The notes beneath the pieces were generated by a model. It did not search any database. It saw only the letters and a list, made by a program, of their open reading frames with translations, and had not been told where the DNA came from. From NCBI GenBank assembly GCA_934045905.1, contig OW203765.1, forward strand, positions 13,145,409-13,209,408: a stretch of DNA of 64,000 bases, given 5' to 3'. The position numbers were made by a program, and so were the translations under genes. Source of the stretch: Leuctra nigra (lineage: Eukaryota > Arthropoda > Insecta > Plecoptera > Leuctridae). Below are positions 1 to 13,500 of this stretch, one piece after another (the first letter of the stretch is position 1; the number at the start of each line of letters is the position of its first letter).

Positions 1-1
1 G

Positions 2-259
2 CCCACACTGACGTACGCCTCACCAGTGTGGTACGAGAGGACTTCAGCGGGAGCGAGAACAATGCTGCAGAGGGTGCAGAACAGGGCCCTCAAGATCGCC
101 CTGCGCACTCCGATGTTCACCCGGACGAAGAGCATACACCAAGATATAGGATTTGCCTATCTCCACGAAGTCATGGAAAATCAGAGAGAGTCGTTCTACG
201 CAGCACTCGGAGACCATGGAAATCCACTAATCAGCAGACTGGCTGATGTTACTTCCTAA
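2..259 (+). pseudogene. 3' end of a jockey-like LINE reverse transcriptase ORF (partial)
   Basis: The frame opening at base 2 reads LTYASPVWYER, then LQRVQNRALKIAL and a closing stretch that stops at 257-259. The pattern L-YASPVW followed by LQ-QNR is the typical tail of the reverse transcriptase ORF of jockey/CR1-type non-LTR retrotransposons, downstream of the catalytic fingers and palm. Only about 85 residues lie in the window, so the rest of the element, and whether it is intact, cannot be seen. About 40 AT-rich bases follow the stop. It lies 3' of the last Raptor exon visible here, so it is either intronic or downstream of that gene. Confidence 0.75.
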
Positions 260-1570
260 CTCTTGACTCCTATAGTCTAAATTTGTGTCAATGTTTTACA
301 ATTTTTATAATTTCCAAATGTCATGACAGAGTTATGTACAAACATTATGTGTACGGTATCTGAAAATTCAGGCACTACAAGTATGTAGTAGCCAACAAGA
401 GCGAAGATATACATTGACCCGTGTAAATCAAGCTTTAGCCTTCAACTGTTTTACGTTATACACAATGAAATCTCACATGGTTTCAAAATGTGAATCTCAA
501 GAATTGGCCCCCTGGGCCCAGATTCAAAAAGCATTTCTCCCAGGGTATGTAATTGTTAGTTTACCCCACTTTTGGTGTCTAAGTAATAAGCAGTGAAATA
601 AGGGGTTTTATTTTAAAACCCCCGGGGGAAAAGCGTTGTGAATTTGGGCCCTGTAGTTAGGAATCAAGATGAAAGGATAGGATGCTAAAGGAAAAATATC
701 CTCTTTAACCGGGGTTTGAACACAAGACCTCTACCTTTCAAGCTGAAAAGCAGCTTGTTGAGTTTAAGAGATTTTGCATTTACTCCCTGTCCAACGTACG
801 CTTGAAATTGGCCACCATGGAAGACTACGATAGATTTCATATAGATTTTATGTCATCACATGAGAGTGAGACCATTGACTAACACCTCTATACCGGGATA
901 TGAAACTGCCATGCCAATACCACTATAACGCACGGCCCTCATTTGAACAATCGCGTGATACTCTGATCCCGCCACCCGGGCGTCCAGCCACTGCAACCGT
1001 CAGATTTGACACAGCATACAAACTTATTTCCGTTATGAAAACTCAGTAGACCATGTCTAGTACACTTTTCAATCATCTAAGAAGGCATTGCTCACATGTT
1101 TTGTGAGATTAAGGTATTTAGGTAAAAGTAGTTTGGTATAATTCATTCGCATCTCTAGAATAAGTTGCTACGGAAGTCCCGCCCCCTCCTTCTCTAGGCG
1201 TGTTGTGATTCGCGTGCGGCATTTTGGCTTTGACTACAACCGCCGTGCCATGAAAAGTAAACGATTTGCTTATCCCCCAGTTTTGATTGTCAATGATAAG
1301 ACGTAATGTAAAAGAGCTGAAATTCGAGTTCATACAGATGTTGGACAGCCCGTATGTGTAAAAATGAGATATGGTGACAGAACGGTCACAAAATCAAATA
1401 ACCAAATGTATTCTTCGTAAGATGGAAAACCGTGACCCATTTCAATTAAGCTTCCGTCGAAGTGTATGTGAAGTGAACAAAGAGAGTGAAACAAGAGAAT
1501 GTTGTAGTTTTGCTCCAACTAATGCAATCATGTTGACTGCATCCCATGTGAAGGGACAAAGGGAGCTCAC

Positions 1571-4500
1571 CGAGACTGCTGATGGAGGAAGAGCTGGATA
1601 CCCGCTTGATCCTCTCGTTGGACACGAGACTGAACCCGTCCACCATGTTATCCTGGTTGAGCAGCACGCCGGGCGACAGTGTCTTGAGCTTGTTCTGCGA
1701 GGCGATGCGCCGCAAGTTGCCGGTCTGCGGAGACAGCGTGGCGGTCGACGTGTGATTGGTCGGGGCCTCCATCGCCGTCGGCGCCACCAGAGCCTCCTCG
1801 GCCAGCGCCACAGACAGGAAGGAGTTCTCGAAGAAGAGGATCAGCCACTGAAGCGACACCACCAGTTCCTGCACACACATCGGATCATGAACAACATGAA
1901 GGACATTAAGTTATTTTATTGGAGTTTCACGCAGCACTGTTATGCAACAGGCTAATGGCAACGGTATCTTATCATGATGATGGAGGCGGTCGTGGCCTAT
2001 TAGTAAAAACCTTATCAGCATTTGAGCGAGACAATCCACAAAATCTGAAGACTGACTCCGGAAGGACGACTGCAGAAAATAAACCGAGGGCTTTTTTGGA
2101 GAGGAAGTACAGAGGGCTGAGCCAATTTGCTGTGCTAGACTCTTATATTCATTATTCAAGTGTTATATTAAAGTGGTACCTAGACGATTATATAACCTAA
2201 ATATTACTTGGAAAATGTATTGCAGTTACGGTCTGCACATGTTTTTCAATATTGTGTCTTTTTGTATTGAAAGGCGAGAAAGAAATTCCCACAAATCGTA
2301 CATCCGGAGGATCAGGGTGAACAAGCCAGAGGTAAAATGATAGTCGTTCAAACACAATTTGGTCACAGTTAATAAGTAATTTTAAAAATCATTTGTAACT
2401 GGACAGATCTCTGGTCACTATGTACGACATCAACGCAACGCAACGGAACAGACGTACCTTCCTGACGAGTGGACTCATGTCGTTGGAGACGGTGTTGATC
2501 AGCATCATCGCGACGCTGTGGTCGATGTTGTTGGCGTGCTCGCTGCGTTCGATCACGGAGCTCACGAACGTGCCCAGCGCGAACACGGCGGCGGCTCGAA
2601 CCTGGCGGACGACAGACACAACAGTCTCAGTCAACATGATCACAACGTTGATCTTACGTATGTATTCTTGCAACATATACAATAAGAAGTGTTTGCATAA
2701 CTGCGGGTTTTATTGGGTGTTGTTTGCATCAGTTTGAGTATGGGATAAGTAAACATAACTTCATCATTTTGGGATCTCTTTTAAAATTTATTTTAGTAGG
2801 TAATGTGTAAAGTAGCATTGCTCTTCAGCTAAGTAAATAGTCACAGAAGAATGATAATGAGTTTGAATCAAGGAGAATTTCGCTTTTGAGAATGTTTTTA
2901 CAGATACTGTACTTAAAAATGAAAAATAATTCAAGAAAATAATTAAAAATATATAGGTAGGTAGGTAGGATATTATTTTCACGTTTCATGTTCAAAATAA
3001 AGTAGGGGATGCGTGAAATAATTTGAACAAGGGGATATTTTGGGCAATTTCAAGAATAAAAGTTTATTGGTCAATCATCGAAAGTCATTATTCAAGTAGA
3101 AAATATTGTCCAGGGTCCACATAACCCGATTTCACGTAAAAAGCTTTGAAAAGTTGTCCCAATGTAGTCTGTGCACATACCTCTGGCACTTCGTCCTGCA
3201 GCAGAGTGTACAACTTCTCGTGCGCGATGTCCCGGACGCCGCACCACCGCGCCTTGTCGTAGTTGTGCCAGAGCCGGCCGAGGCAGATGGCGAGCCACTG
3301 GCGCAGCGTGGCGCTCGAGTCCGCCAGCTGCACCAGGCAGATGGACACCAGACTGCCCTGCAGCGCCGCCTCCTGACCGGCGCTGTACTCGTGCACCACG
3401 CAGGCCAGCACGAAGGCGGCCAGCGTGCGGTGCCGGCCCTGCGCAGACATAACACAATGGTTAGGGATGCAATGAGACCAGTCAAATACTTTTTTCTTAG
3501 AAAGGTATACAGTAAAACCTCCTTAAATCGAACAACCATTAGCCGAAATCCATCATAAATCGAAGTAAACTCAAGTCCCGTCCACAGTATAATCTGTTAC
3601 ATGTTAAAATAAATTATAAACCGAAATTTGCGTAAGTCGTAATTCGAAGTAATATTTGGCCCCAAGTTGAAATATAACATGTGATTTCAGTTTATAAATC
3701 AAAGTATTTATTTTGTATAATACAATTTTCGGAGAATACAGGATTATTTCTATCAAAAATGTCCTCTATTTTTGGAGCAGAGTGTCCGCCTGACTTCCCT
3801 CCCTTTTCCGTGGCACCCCAGCTGGCACTACCTGCTCTATCTCAAAGACAAGTGGGTCTCTCAACAAAAAAACAGACACAGGTGGAGGGTTGAATCCCTG
3901 TTTCTAAGAATTAGAGCAAAAAGTCACTCTGAAAAGGGCTGATAATGTCAACAACTGACTGCCGGCATAAACATTGGTCATTGAATTATTATTCTGCGTA
4001 ATATTTAATCTTATGTTTACTTTTAATATGGATGTCCACATAAAATAAATATTCTGTCGACTGAAAAACAAACTGAAATCAGTGACTTTTTCAAGAAATC
4101 TTCCACCTATTTAATTTTTTTCTCAATCTTTTGATGATTCATAAATGACAGCCAACAATTATCTTTCCGTTTCTGTTCCATTATTTATTTTTTCAATAAC
4201 ACCACACCTATAGGTAGTTGAATAAATAATAATTGTGAAATCGATTTATTGTCAAAAATTAAGTGTGTGATTAATTTGTTTAGTATCCACTATCCAGTCT
4301 GCAGATTATATATAATTGCGTAAATAATAAGAGTCCTTTAAACCATTGGAGGCATTGACCCTTCACTAAACAGCTGTCTTCAAGTGGTCTCTAGACCCTT
4401 GCGCAGTGGGAGGGGGTAGGTTTACAAGGCTTATCTTTACTACACTTCTGGAAAACATCATTCTATGAAAATACTTATAAATCGAAAAATCATGAGTCGA

Positions 4501-7500
4501 AGTGCTTTTTTTTGGGTCCCTTCAATTTCGATTTAACGAGGTTTTACTGTATGTTTTTTGAGCATCTATCATTCTACCAAGGTTATTTAGTTTTTTGGGG
4601 GTAAAAATGAACTGGAAACACTTAGGTAATGTGACCAGCAACCGATCTGTGGATCTAGTGGAGCGGTCGCTCCACCCAGCCAAGTCGTACCGTACACTCA
4701 CACTCACTCAACATACCGTAAATGCATAATAAACTGAGGAGCAGACCAACAACTTTTACTGTAAGCAACAACATGGCATTTTCGGCCTACTGGATCTTAA
4801 AATTGGAAAATCTCACAATGTTGCGATATACATATCTTAATTTCGAGCTATGGCCCACCCCACTACATATAGTCATATACCAAATTAGGGAACAATATGT
4901 TATGCCGTTTGCGAGCTAGAGGGCCGTGAAAAACGTGAAATTACACCCCTTTTAAAACCTATCTTGATCTGATGATGATGATGATGATATCAGGAAACAC
5001 CGCAATCACCGCCACAGCCTAAACGGCTGAGCCGATCGATCTGAAATTTTCACCACATGTGCACTTTTGGCGTCTGAGGTGCCTTTTTATAAAACCAACA
5101 GGAAGCCGCCATTTTGAAACCGGAAGTGACGTCATATCTCGAAAACGGCTGGACCGTTAGGAATTAAACCAGCGCCAAATGATTCAGACGGTCATCTTTA
5201 TGGAATATCAATAGTTAAAGAACCGCACCGGATCCACATACATCTATCAAGGGCTCTGATCCACTACATCATATCAGTTAAAGTAGAGATGTACTATTAC
5301 CGAAACCGGAAATGACGTCATGAAAATGAAGAACTAGATTTTAATGACCTCTTACTACAATAACTACATATTCAGAAGGCTTATAATGATACATAACATT
5401 TATAGAAATAAATTCTAGGTGGCAGTAATTTCAGTCGCCATTTTGAAAACCGGAAGTGATACCATATCTCGAAAACGGCTGGACTAATTGGAACGAAGCT
5501 ATCGCAATTCTTCATGGAATATCACTTTAAGCTTAGGTATATTGAGCACCAAACACAATTTTGCGTGTTAACCAATTCGGAAATAACGAGTTTTTTTAAA
5601 GTAATTAGTCATTGTTGCTCCGATGTGTGTTACAAGTTGTGTAAATAAACTAAAAAAATAAGTGATATCCCCATAAAAAAAACACTCCGTGTAAAAATAC
5701 GAGCCAAGTCTCTTCAACTATAAAAAAAAATAGGTGAAATCTAAACATTCAGCACTGAAAAGTAGTGATATCAAAAAATGAGCCAAGTCAAAACTTAATT
5801 TTAAAAAACAAAATATACTTGGCGCATCGTTTTTAAGGGCATTATAGGTATATTATATATATTTAGGTACATTTGATTTTTGGCATAATGCTTCTATACT
5901 ATTTATATACACGATGCGCCAAGTATATTTTGGTTTTTAAAATTAAGTTTTGACTTGGCTCATTTTTTGATATCACTACTTTTCAGTGCTGAATGTTTAG
6001 ATTTCACCTATTTTTTTTTATAGTTGAAGAGACTTGGCTCGTATTTTTACACGGAGTGTTTTTTTTATGGGGTTGGACTTTTCTTGAATAACCAGTATTT
6101 TGCAAACCTCTGAGTGAGCTCAACCTAAAAGATGGCTCCACACAACAAGGTGTGCACGGAGTTCAAATAGCGGATGGGCAAATAAAATGACCCTTTTCCA
6201 ATCCACAGATCACCTGCTGGTCACTTGACATGTTTTTCTTGCCCAAACTTGGCTTGAACATCATGATGTGTACTCACCGGAATGGTCGGATCTTGCAGCA
6301 CCGAGAGGAAGTATTTATGTCCGTTGTCGCGGACAAGATCAGCTTGGCAAGTCTGCAACATCAGTTCCAATTAGAGAGGCGAGGCGGAGAATTGAAAAGA
6401 AATTTTACTAGTCAGGTTAACAATTTAAAAGTTGTAAGAACACAACAAAATGAAGCTTTTTCTGAAAATGAAATCACGCATTTTTTAAATTGAGATGTCG
6501 ATTCAAACCCCTTTATCACATACATTGAACTTTTGACAATTAAACAGGGAAATACTCGAAGAAAGGAAGCTTGTGTATTCTAGTTTCTTAATAAAACCCT
6601 GTGATTGGTTAAAAATTAAACTCTTTGATTTTTCACCTTAACCCTCTCAGACCCAAATTAATTTGGCTTATGGGAAAATTACAAAAATTGGTACACATAC
6701 TAACAAGGTGATTCTAAAACTTTTTTATTTGAAACTTTTTTTATTTTAATGTATAGATTTTTAATTACACTTTGTCCTTAATTATGGACAACAGTTCTCA
6801 ATGGTTGCAAATATATTGACAATAAATCTAAAGAAAATCAACATTGTTATCATAATCACATGATAAATGAAGACATATATTGGCACAGAATGAATGATAT
6901 TTGTAAAACTATAACTATTGATCGATAATTGACTGTGTGTATTATCTAGACCTATATATTATTATAAAACACGACACTTGGAAACATTTTTATTATGGTT
7001 TAGCTAGTATGAAATGACTTGAAACAGTTCTTGTCCTTTGTCATGCAAAGGTGAACTTTGCATTTCTCACAAGAAAAGTGTGTTTTGCCCGAGCACCCAA
7101 CCAGTTTACATCGACCGGCTTCCTTTTTCCCCGAGTGCAGCGGCATATGTCCTGTGTTGTCGAAGCGCACCTCCGGAATCGGTCTCACTTCGCAGTTGGT
7201 ACGCGGCTGAACGGCGCTCGGACCAGGGCTGCTACTCGGACGTCCTCGCTTCCTGCTGTCAGCTCTGTTGCCAGTCAGGATCAAGCTCTCCGCTATCCTC
7301 ATCCTGAAGTGAAGAAGGTCCAGCTGCTTATTCTTCGGTACTTTGCAGAGCGCTGCATCCGCTCGATACTCCAGCCAACTATTCGTGATGGCTAAATCGA
7401 TGGCATGAAATAGCATCCGCAGCGTCCACTTCCTCGATCGAATAAATATTCTGTACAAACCAATAAGCATGTCCATGAGGTCAACACCTCCCATTGATTC

Positions 7501-10500
7501 GTTGTACAGTCGCACTATTTCTGGACGAGGGATGTCAACGTACTGCGAATCTTTCTTCTCCCACCTTTTCGCTTTGTCGGCTTCTCCGATTCCTACAAAG
7601 TTTGAAGCTAGATTCACAGTACGATTGTCCAACCACTTCACTACCACAATGTCACGATCACGACTTACAACCTCTTCAAAAGAGCCCCGGGCCTTTTTCT
7701 TCATCTCCTTATCGCTGGTTAGCGTTGGGTTGGCAAATCGATTTACTCTAACCGTTCCTGCTGCAAGTATAGCTTTACGCTTCAAAATTTGCAACAAATT
7801 GTACGAAGTGAAGAAATTATCAAAATAAAGTTTGTGACCAGCGTTTCCACTTAGCCTATCAGCTAAATGGAGGACGACAGTGGCACCTTGTCCATACTTT
7901 TTCTGAATGATCGGGTTCAGTTCTGTACTTTTCCCCTGATATATGATGAAATCGTACACTGTACCACTTTTCCCACATAGAAGGAAAAGCTTCACCCCCC
8001 AAGGATTGGGTTTTCCTTTGATATATTGTTTGATGTTCAAATTACCCTTGAAGGGTACCATTTGCTCATCAATGCAAACGTTTTCTTCAACTTGAAGTTC
8101 CAAACAGCGGCTACGAACAGCGTCGTAAATCGGGCGAACTTTCCGAAGCCGGTCTGCTGGCAGATTTGGAGGAATTGGCTCCAAATTATTGATCAAGTGT
8201 AGAGAGTTTCTAAGCTTGAAAAACCGGTTCTTTCCCATATTATCAGTAAAAATGTTCAGGTGGAGGGAATTGTCCCAATACATTCGAACTCGAGGAAATT
8301 TCAATGTTCCCATAATAATGTGGAGTCCAACTAATATCTTTATTTCTTTGATGTCTGTAGGAGGTATATGTACTCCTGGTTGTTGGTGACTGTAGGTATT
8401 TGTCATATCTGCCATAAGATTGAAAATGTGGTCAGGAATGTATCTACTGAAATATTGATGTGGAAAGAGCGGAGCTTCGACTTGCAAAGGTGATATGGAT
8501 GGGTGGAAATCTCTTGTCGGTGAATCAAGTAATATAGATCTGCGCCACTGAATGTTTTTCTTGTCAGTAAGGTTCAGAGACAGGAATGGATCTACCTCTT
8601 CATCAGAATGATCAGTCTCTCCATCAGACTCTGAATAATCTTCCTCCGCACCTTCGCCGTCGTTGTCGACGACATTTTCCGGAGGCTCGTTGACAGCACC
8701 CAGGACAGAAGGAACTGCATTCTGATGAACAACTTCATCATGCATGCTGTCATCTTCATCACTGTACTCCTCATTAAAGTCATCTAGATCTGAGGCATCA
8801 CCTTCTTCTAGAAGATCAAAAATCTCGTTTGCAGTGACAGGCCGGCGAATTACATTTCTTCGTGGTCGCGAAGAACCTATAAGCATAGAAAACTTGTTCA
8901 GAAGAAGTTCAATAATATTATACTGGGCAATCTCATTAACTTTTTTGTCCAACTGCTTCCCTATTTACTCTAATACACTCCCAAAAGAGAACTGTCAAAC
9001 GTCAACAACATTTATACATAACCCAACTTTTAGCTTGATCAACACCCTTCAAGTCTACTTGTCCGTGAAAACGGACATGTCATTTTAGAGACAATTTGTA
9101 GCTACAATTTGACTTTTATCAGTAAGATAACATGTTCAAAACCTTTATTGAACTTAAATAGAAGATATAAAAATATATCACATGAAATAAATATGGTGCA
9201 TCAATTAAAAATATCAAGAATAGGAATCACTCACCTGGCTCTGAAAAATCCATTGCTGCAATGCTTTTGTTTTCAATTTTATTTCACATATTTCTCACAA
9301 GAGGCACCACTATCTTGACTCAGTTGCTTACTTATAGAGTCTTTGGTGATAGAAAACTGCTTTGGAAACGCGGGAGATTTAAAATACAATTGTTATACAT
9401 GTTAGAAGTTGGTGTCCGTAATAACGGACAAGGGGTCTGAGAGGGTTAAAATGTTACATGGTCATTGGGACCAATATTTTAAGAGTTTTATACAAATTTA
9501 AGACAAATCGTTTAATAAATTAGAGTTACCTATTGACACCAACCAGTTATATTTGCTTTTGAAATGACTGTCATATTTTTCAAATGAATTTCAAAGACTT
9601 TTGACACCAGACACTGCTACATTGACACATTTGCAAATTGGCAATGTCCAATACAAAGGCTCGCTCATCAATGTGTTTTCCTATGGATGCAGTGAACTCA
9701 CGCTGTCGACGGCCAGTATCTTGGCCCAGATGAAGACGAGCAGCGGTCGCAGCTCTCTGGCGGAGCTCTGCAGAAGCTTCAGCACGTAGGGGAAGATGCC
9801 GACCGAGAGCGCCAGGTTCACCGCCCACGGACCCAGGTCCAGGAACCTCCCCAGCAGCTCCAGAGCACGCAGTCTGTGCACCTGACTCAGTAGCACCTGG
9901 AACACACAAGTAGAAAAACGGTGAAAACAGTATTCAAAGGAATTTGATTGGTTAGAAAAGAGTTGTTGGGACCATCCGCAGTATGGTCGGTGACAGGCTA
10001 AGTTGAACCCGCACTAGCATGGGCTGGCTTATACATGGCAATGCTAAACAGGGTTAAACTTAGCCTGTCCCCGACCTTAGTCTATGCTAATGCGTAGGTA
10101 ATCTATTATTCTAGTAGGCAGCAGCCGAAAAATTTCTTTGGAATATCGTTTTCACTTGTGCGTGCCAAGTGTACATCAAGTTTTAGACGTAACAATAAGC
10201 AAGATATCTTCCGAAATAATGACAAAAAATGTAGCTAGGTACCTATTTGTGTTCTACAAATTTGTTAGTCATGGAAGGATTTTCTCTTGTGCTTTAAAAT
10301 AAAATCACAATTTGTAAGATTGGTTCTGAATGGTTGGTGTACCATTTTTACCTCACGAGACCTTATAAAAGCAGCAACAGCAAAGTGTGACTGATACGTA
10401 CTGATGTATTTGAGTTGTCGCGGGCGACAGATTTTAATACACTGACTGCAGAAGCATTTCTCCTGAGTATGATACGTCAGGGGCTGAGTATGATCACATG

Positions 10501-13500
10501 ATATTGACAACAACTCGCCTGGAGCACGATGGGCAACTGCTCGGGCGGGCTGCGCGACTCCGAGCCGAGCGCCAGCCACACCTGGAACGCGGTCAGCTGC
10601 TCCTCGAAGAACGGAGAGTGGACGAACGCCTCGTCGTTCTCCTTGATGCCGGGCAGCTGCGCGAGACAGAGGTCCAGCGCGAGATCCCACGCCTGCCACA
10701 TCGGATGCTGCGGACACACGAACAACACTCTTCAAGATGCAACGTTGATGTTCAGGGATGTTCACAATTTACAACCTTTTTCTCATTGTTCAGACTACTG
10801 GATAAACTTATAGGTAGTTAACTTAAATGATGTATTTAATTAGTTTATTCTCGAGGTAGAATTAAGAGAACATTCCACTGCATTTGACATAAAAATAATG
10901 TCAAAAATAGCAAATGTGAGCGTGACTAACTAATAGTAAGGTAAAACCTTAAATTTATAAACACTGATTAATAATAGGTACTGTTAATACACTGATAACA
11001 CACATGTTAATACACAGTAATACACTGGTACTAATAACACTGTTGTATAAGTTCACTTTAACAATTCCAAATTTTCATGAAAGTGGGCAAATAGCGGAGC
11101 ACAGTTGTCAGTAGTAGCCCTCTATTATATTACTAAAAAAGGAACAATGTCTGGAAAAAAGATAATAAAATAGTTGGAAAGTATTAATGGCAATAACATA
11201 AAAAATGTGGTAAAAACATAATAGGTTTATAATATCATTCTAGATGACTAAGTATTGTTGGAGCCTCACCTGGAAAGTGGGTGGCAGCTTGGGGGAGGAG
11301 ACGGGGGTGCAGTCGTACGACCTCATGATCCTCTCCGCCAGCAGGAAGTTGCGGAACAAGCTGGCCACAAGCAGGTCCTGGCGGAACAACTTCTGGAACA
11401 GATCTGTAAGAAGCTTATGGTTGATACGTTGTACCCATCTCATCGAGTCATCGTTCAAGACAACATAGGTATTGGAAACTTTGAAAAGAAGGGAATGACA
11501 AATTGCACACGTTCAGTTTACAATGATCAAGATGATCTCAAATCATTACAACAAGGCAGATTTTAAGGAAAAGGTGGTATAAATTTAATGAACACAATAA
11601 ATAGCTTTACAATGAGGATGAATGACAGACGTATTCTCACACCAGTACGAGCGGAAATCAAACTGTAGCGACATTAACTGCCCTTATTTAGAGAAATTTC
11701 TTGAAAAATACGTTTAACATTAAAAATGTTACTTGGCTTATGACATTTGCAAAATAGGGAGTAAGTTGTGACGATGTCGAGTAGTAAGTTACCTCGAGGC
11801 AGAGTGTTCCAGGCGATGGTGTCGGTGATCGCCGTGAAGATCCAGTTGAGTTCTCCGAGCATCGTTCTGCGGTCGTTCAGCTGCCCGGGGATCCTGCGCA
11901 TCACATCGTAGTGTACATTACACATCACACCGCAGTGTACATCAAACTTCACATGTTATCCCAACCAACGGTAGAATAGATTTCCTTACATTTCATGACA
12001 GACTTAGGTGTTTCTACTTCTTTTATCATTTGTAATGAACAGCACTGACAGCTTTGCTAAGTATTATTAGAAATCTACTACAATTATTTAGTTGCAAGTT
12101 TGAATAGGTAGGTACCTATTCAAACCGGTAATTTGAATGTTGCAACTGTGGCATACATATTTTTTATACTGTTACAAATTGATTGCTGTAAACATTATCA
12201 GGCGTTTTGGTCTTTCAAGAGTAAAAATTCAAAGTAGCATCACTCCAGTGCCTACGTAGGTAGTACCTACCATAATGTTCTCAATCAATGAAGAGAGTAG
12301 GTAGTAGTAGGTACTTACTGATCAATCATTTCCAGCGTGACCTTGGGAACTAGTTTAGATGTGTTCTGCATCACAAACCTGAGAAATAAATAAGTAAACA
12401 TTTGTATAATCCATTATCATTCATTTAACACACGTATGTCATAGGATTCATTACGAACCATCGAAGAGCAATCTTGATCGGAGTTGTGAGACACGATGTG
12501 AATATATCCGCCGGCAGGTCGGGATTCATCGGTAGGATCTGATTGGCCGCGCACGCAGCCAACTGGATGCAGCTCTTGAACGTGGGGGCGGTGCCGACGA
12601 CCGGCGGTCTCGCCTGATTGGTCGCCGCAGCCACCGACGCGGCCTCGAACTCCTTCTCGTGCTGCTCGGCGAACTGCTTGAACGAGTCCACGATGATTCC
12701 CGCGTTGGAGCAGTCGTAGACGTAGATGGACGGAGCGCCCATCCATGTTTGTAGGTCGTACACGGAGAGGGGAATGTACTGGGTGTACGTCTGAGGAGAG
12801 TGAGAACAATATTACTACCTACTCATCTCATTTTCAAAGTTTTAAAGCACCAATATTCAAAATTTAATAATTAATTATAGGAGTTTAAGATTATAAGTAA
12901 AAGCTTCATTTCATATCAGAGCAGTTGTGCTTTTGTGGAAAAGTTGTTTAACGATGGCCAATAAAATAAGAAGGCCGAATTGTGTTTTATCTACTGTTAG
13001 AGACGAGTTAATGGATTGCCATTGGAAAAGAAACACTGTTCTGCCAATCAATCCTTTTTTAAGAATTGCAATCCTTTGATCGGTACGTAATCCCTTAAGC
13101 ATTGACTAATGAATATATTTGTTGCGTCCATTAAATCTGGCGGCAGGTCAATGGGCATTACTACCTAAAACACGGTACACACTGCCAATGAAATCTCCAC
13201 TTTTTCAGTCGTGAGCGAATAACAGAGTCAAGGTCACATGAGAGTGTCAGCCAATGAGAGAGCTGCTCTGCACTCTCGCAGAACTTGTCAGTGTCCGGTG
13301 TTTAATCAAGTTTTTGAGGTCAATAAACTATAATGCATGCAAATCATCCACCTTAGTATTCCAATTTATAAGAAACAACATCTCAATTAAAAGTGTTTTC
13401 AAGAATAGTAACTACTAGACTTACTCTATTGAATACCCAAACCTCTCCGTTGGAGGTGGGTTTTGGAACTCCGTGTCCGTTGTAATGGAACAGAACTCTC

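Noticed and set aside
1371..1955. 194-codon plus-strand open frame
   Set aside because: It is the antisense shadow of Raptor exon 13, whose minus-strand frame has splice sites and conserved protein.
3106..3558. 150-codon plus-strand open frame
   Set aside because: Antisense to Raptor exon 11; GC-rich exons give long open frames on both strands.
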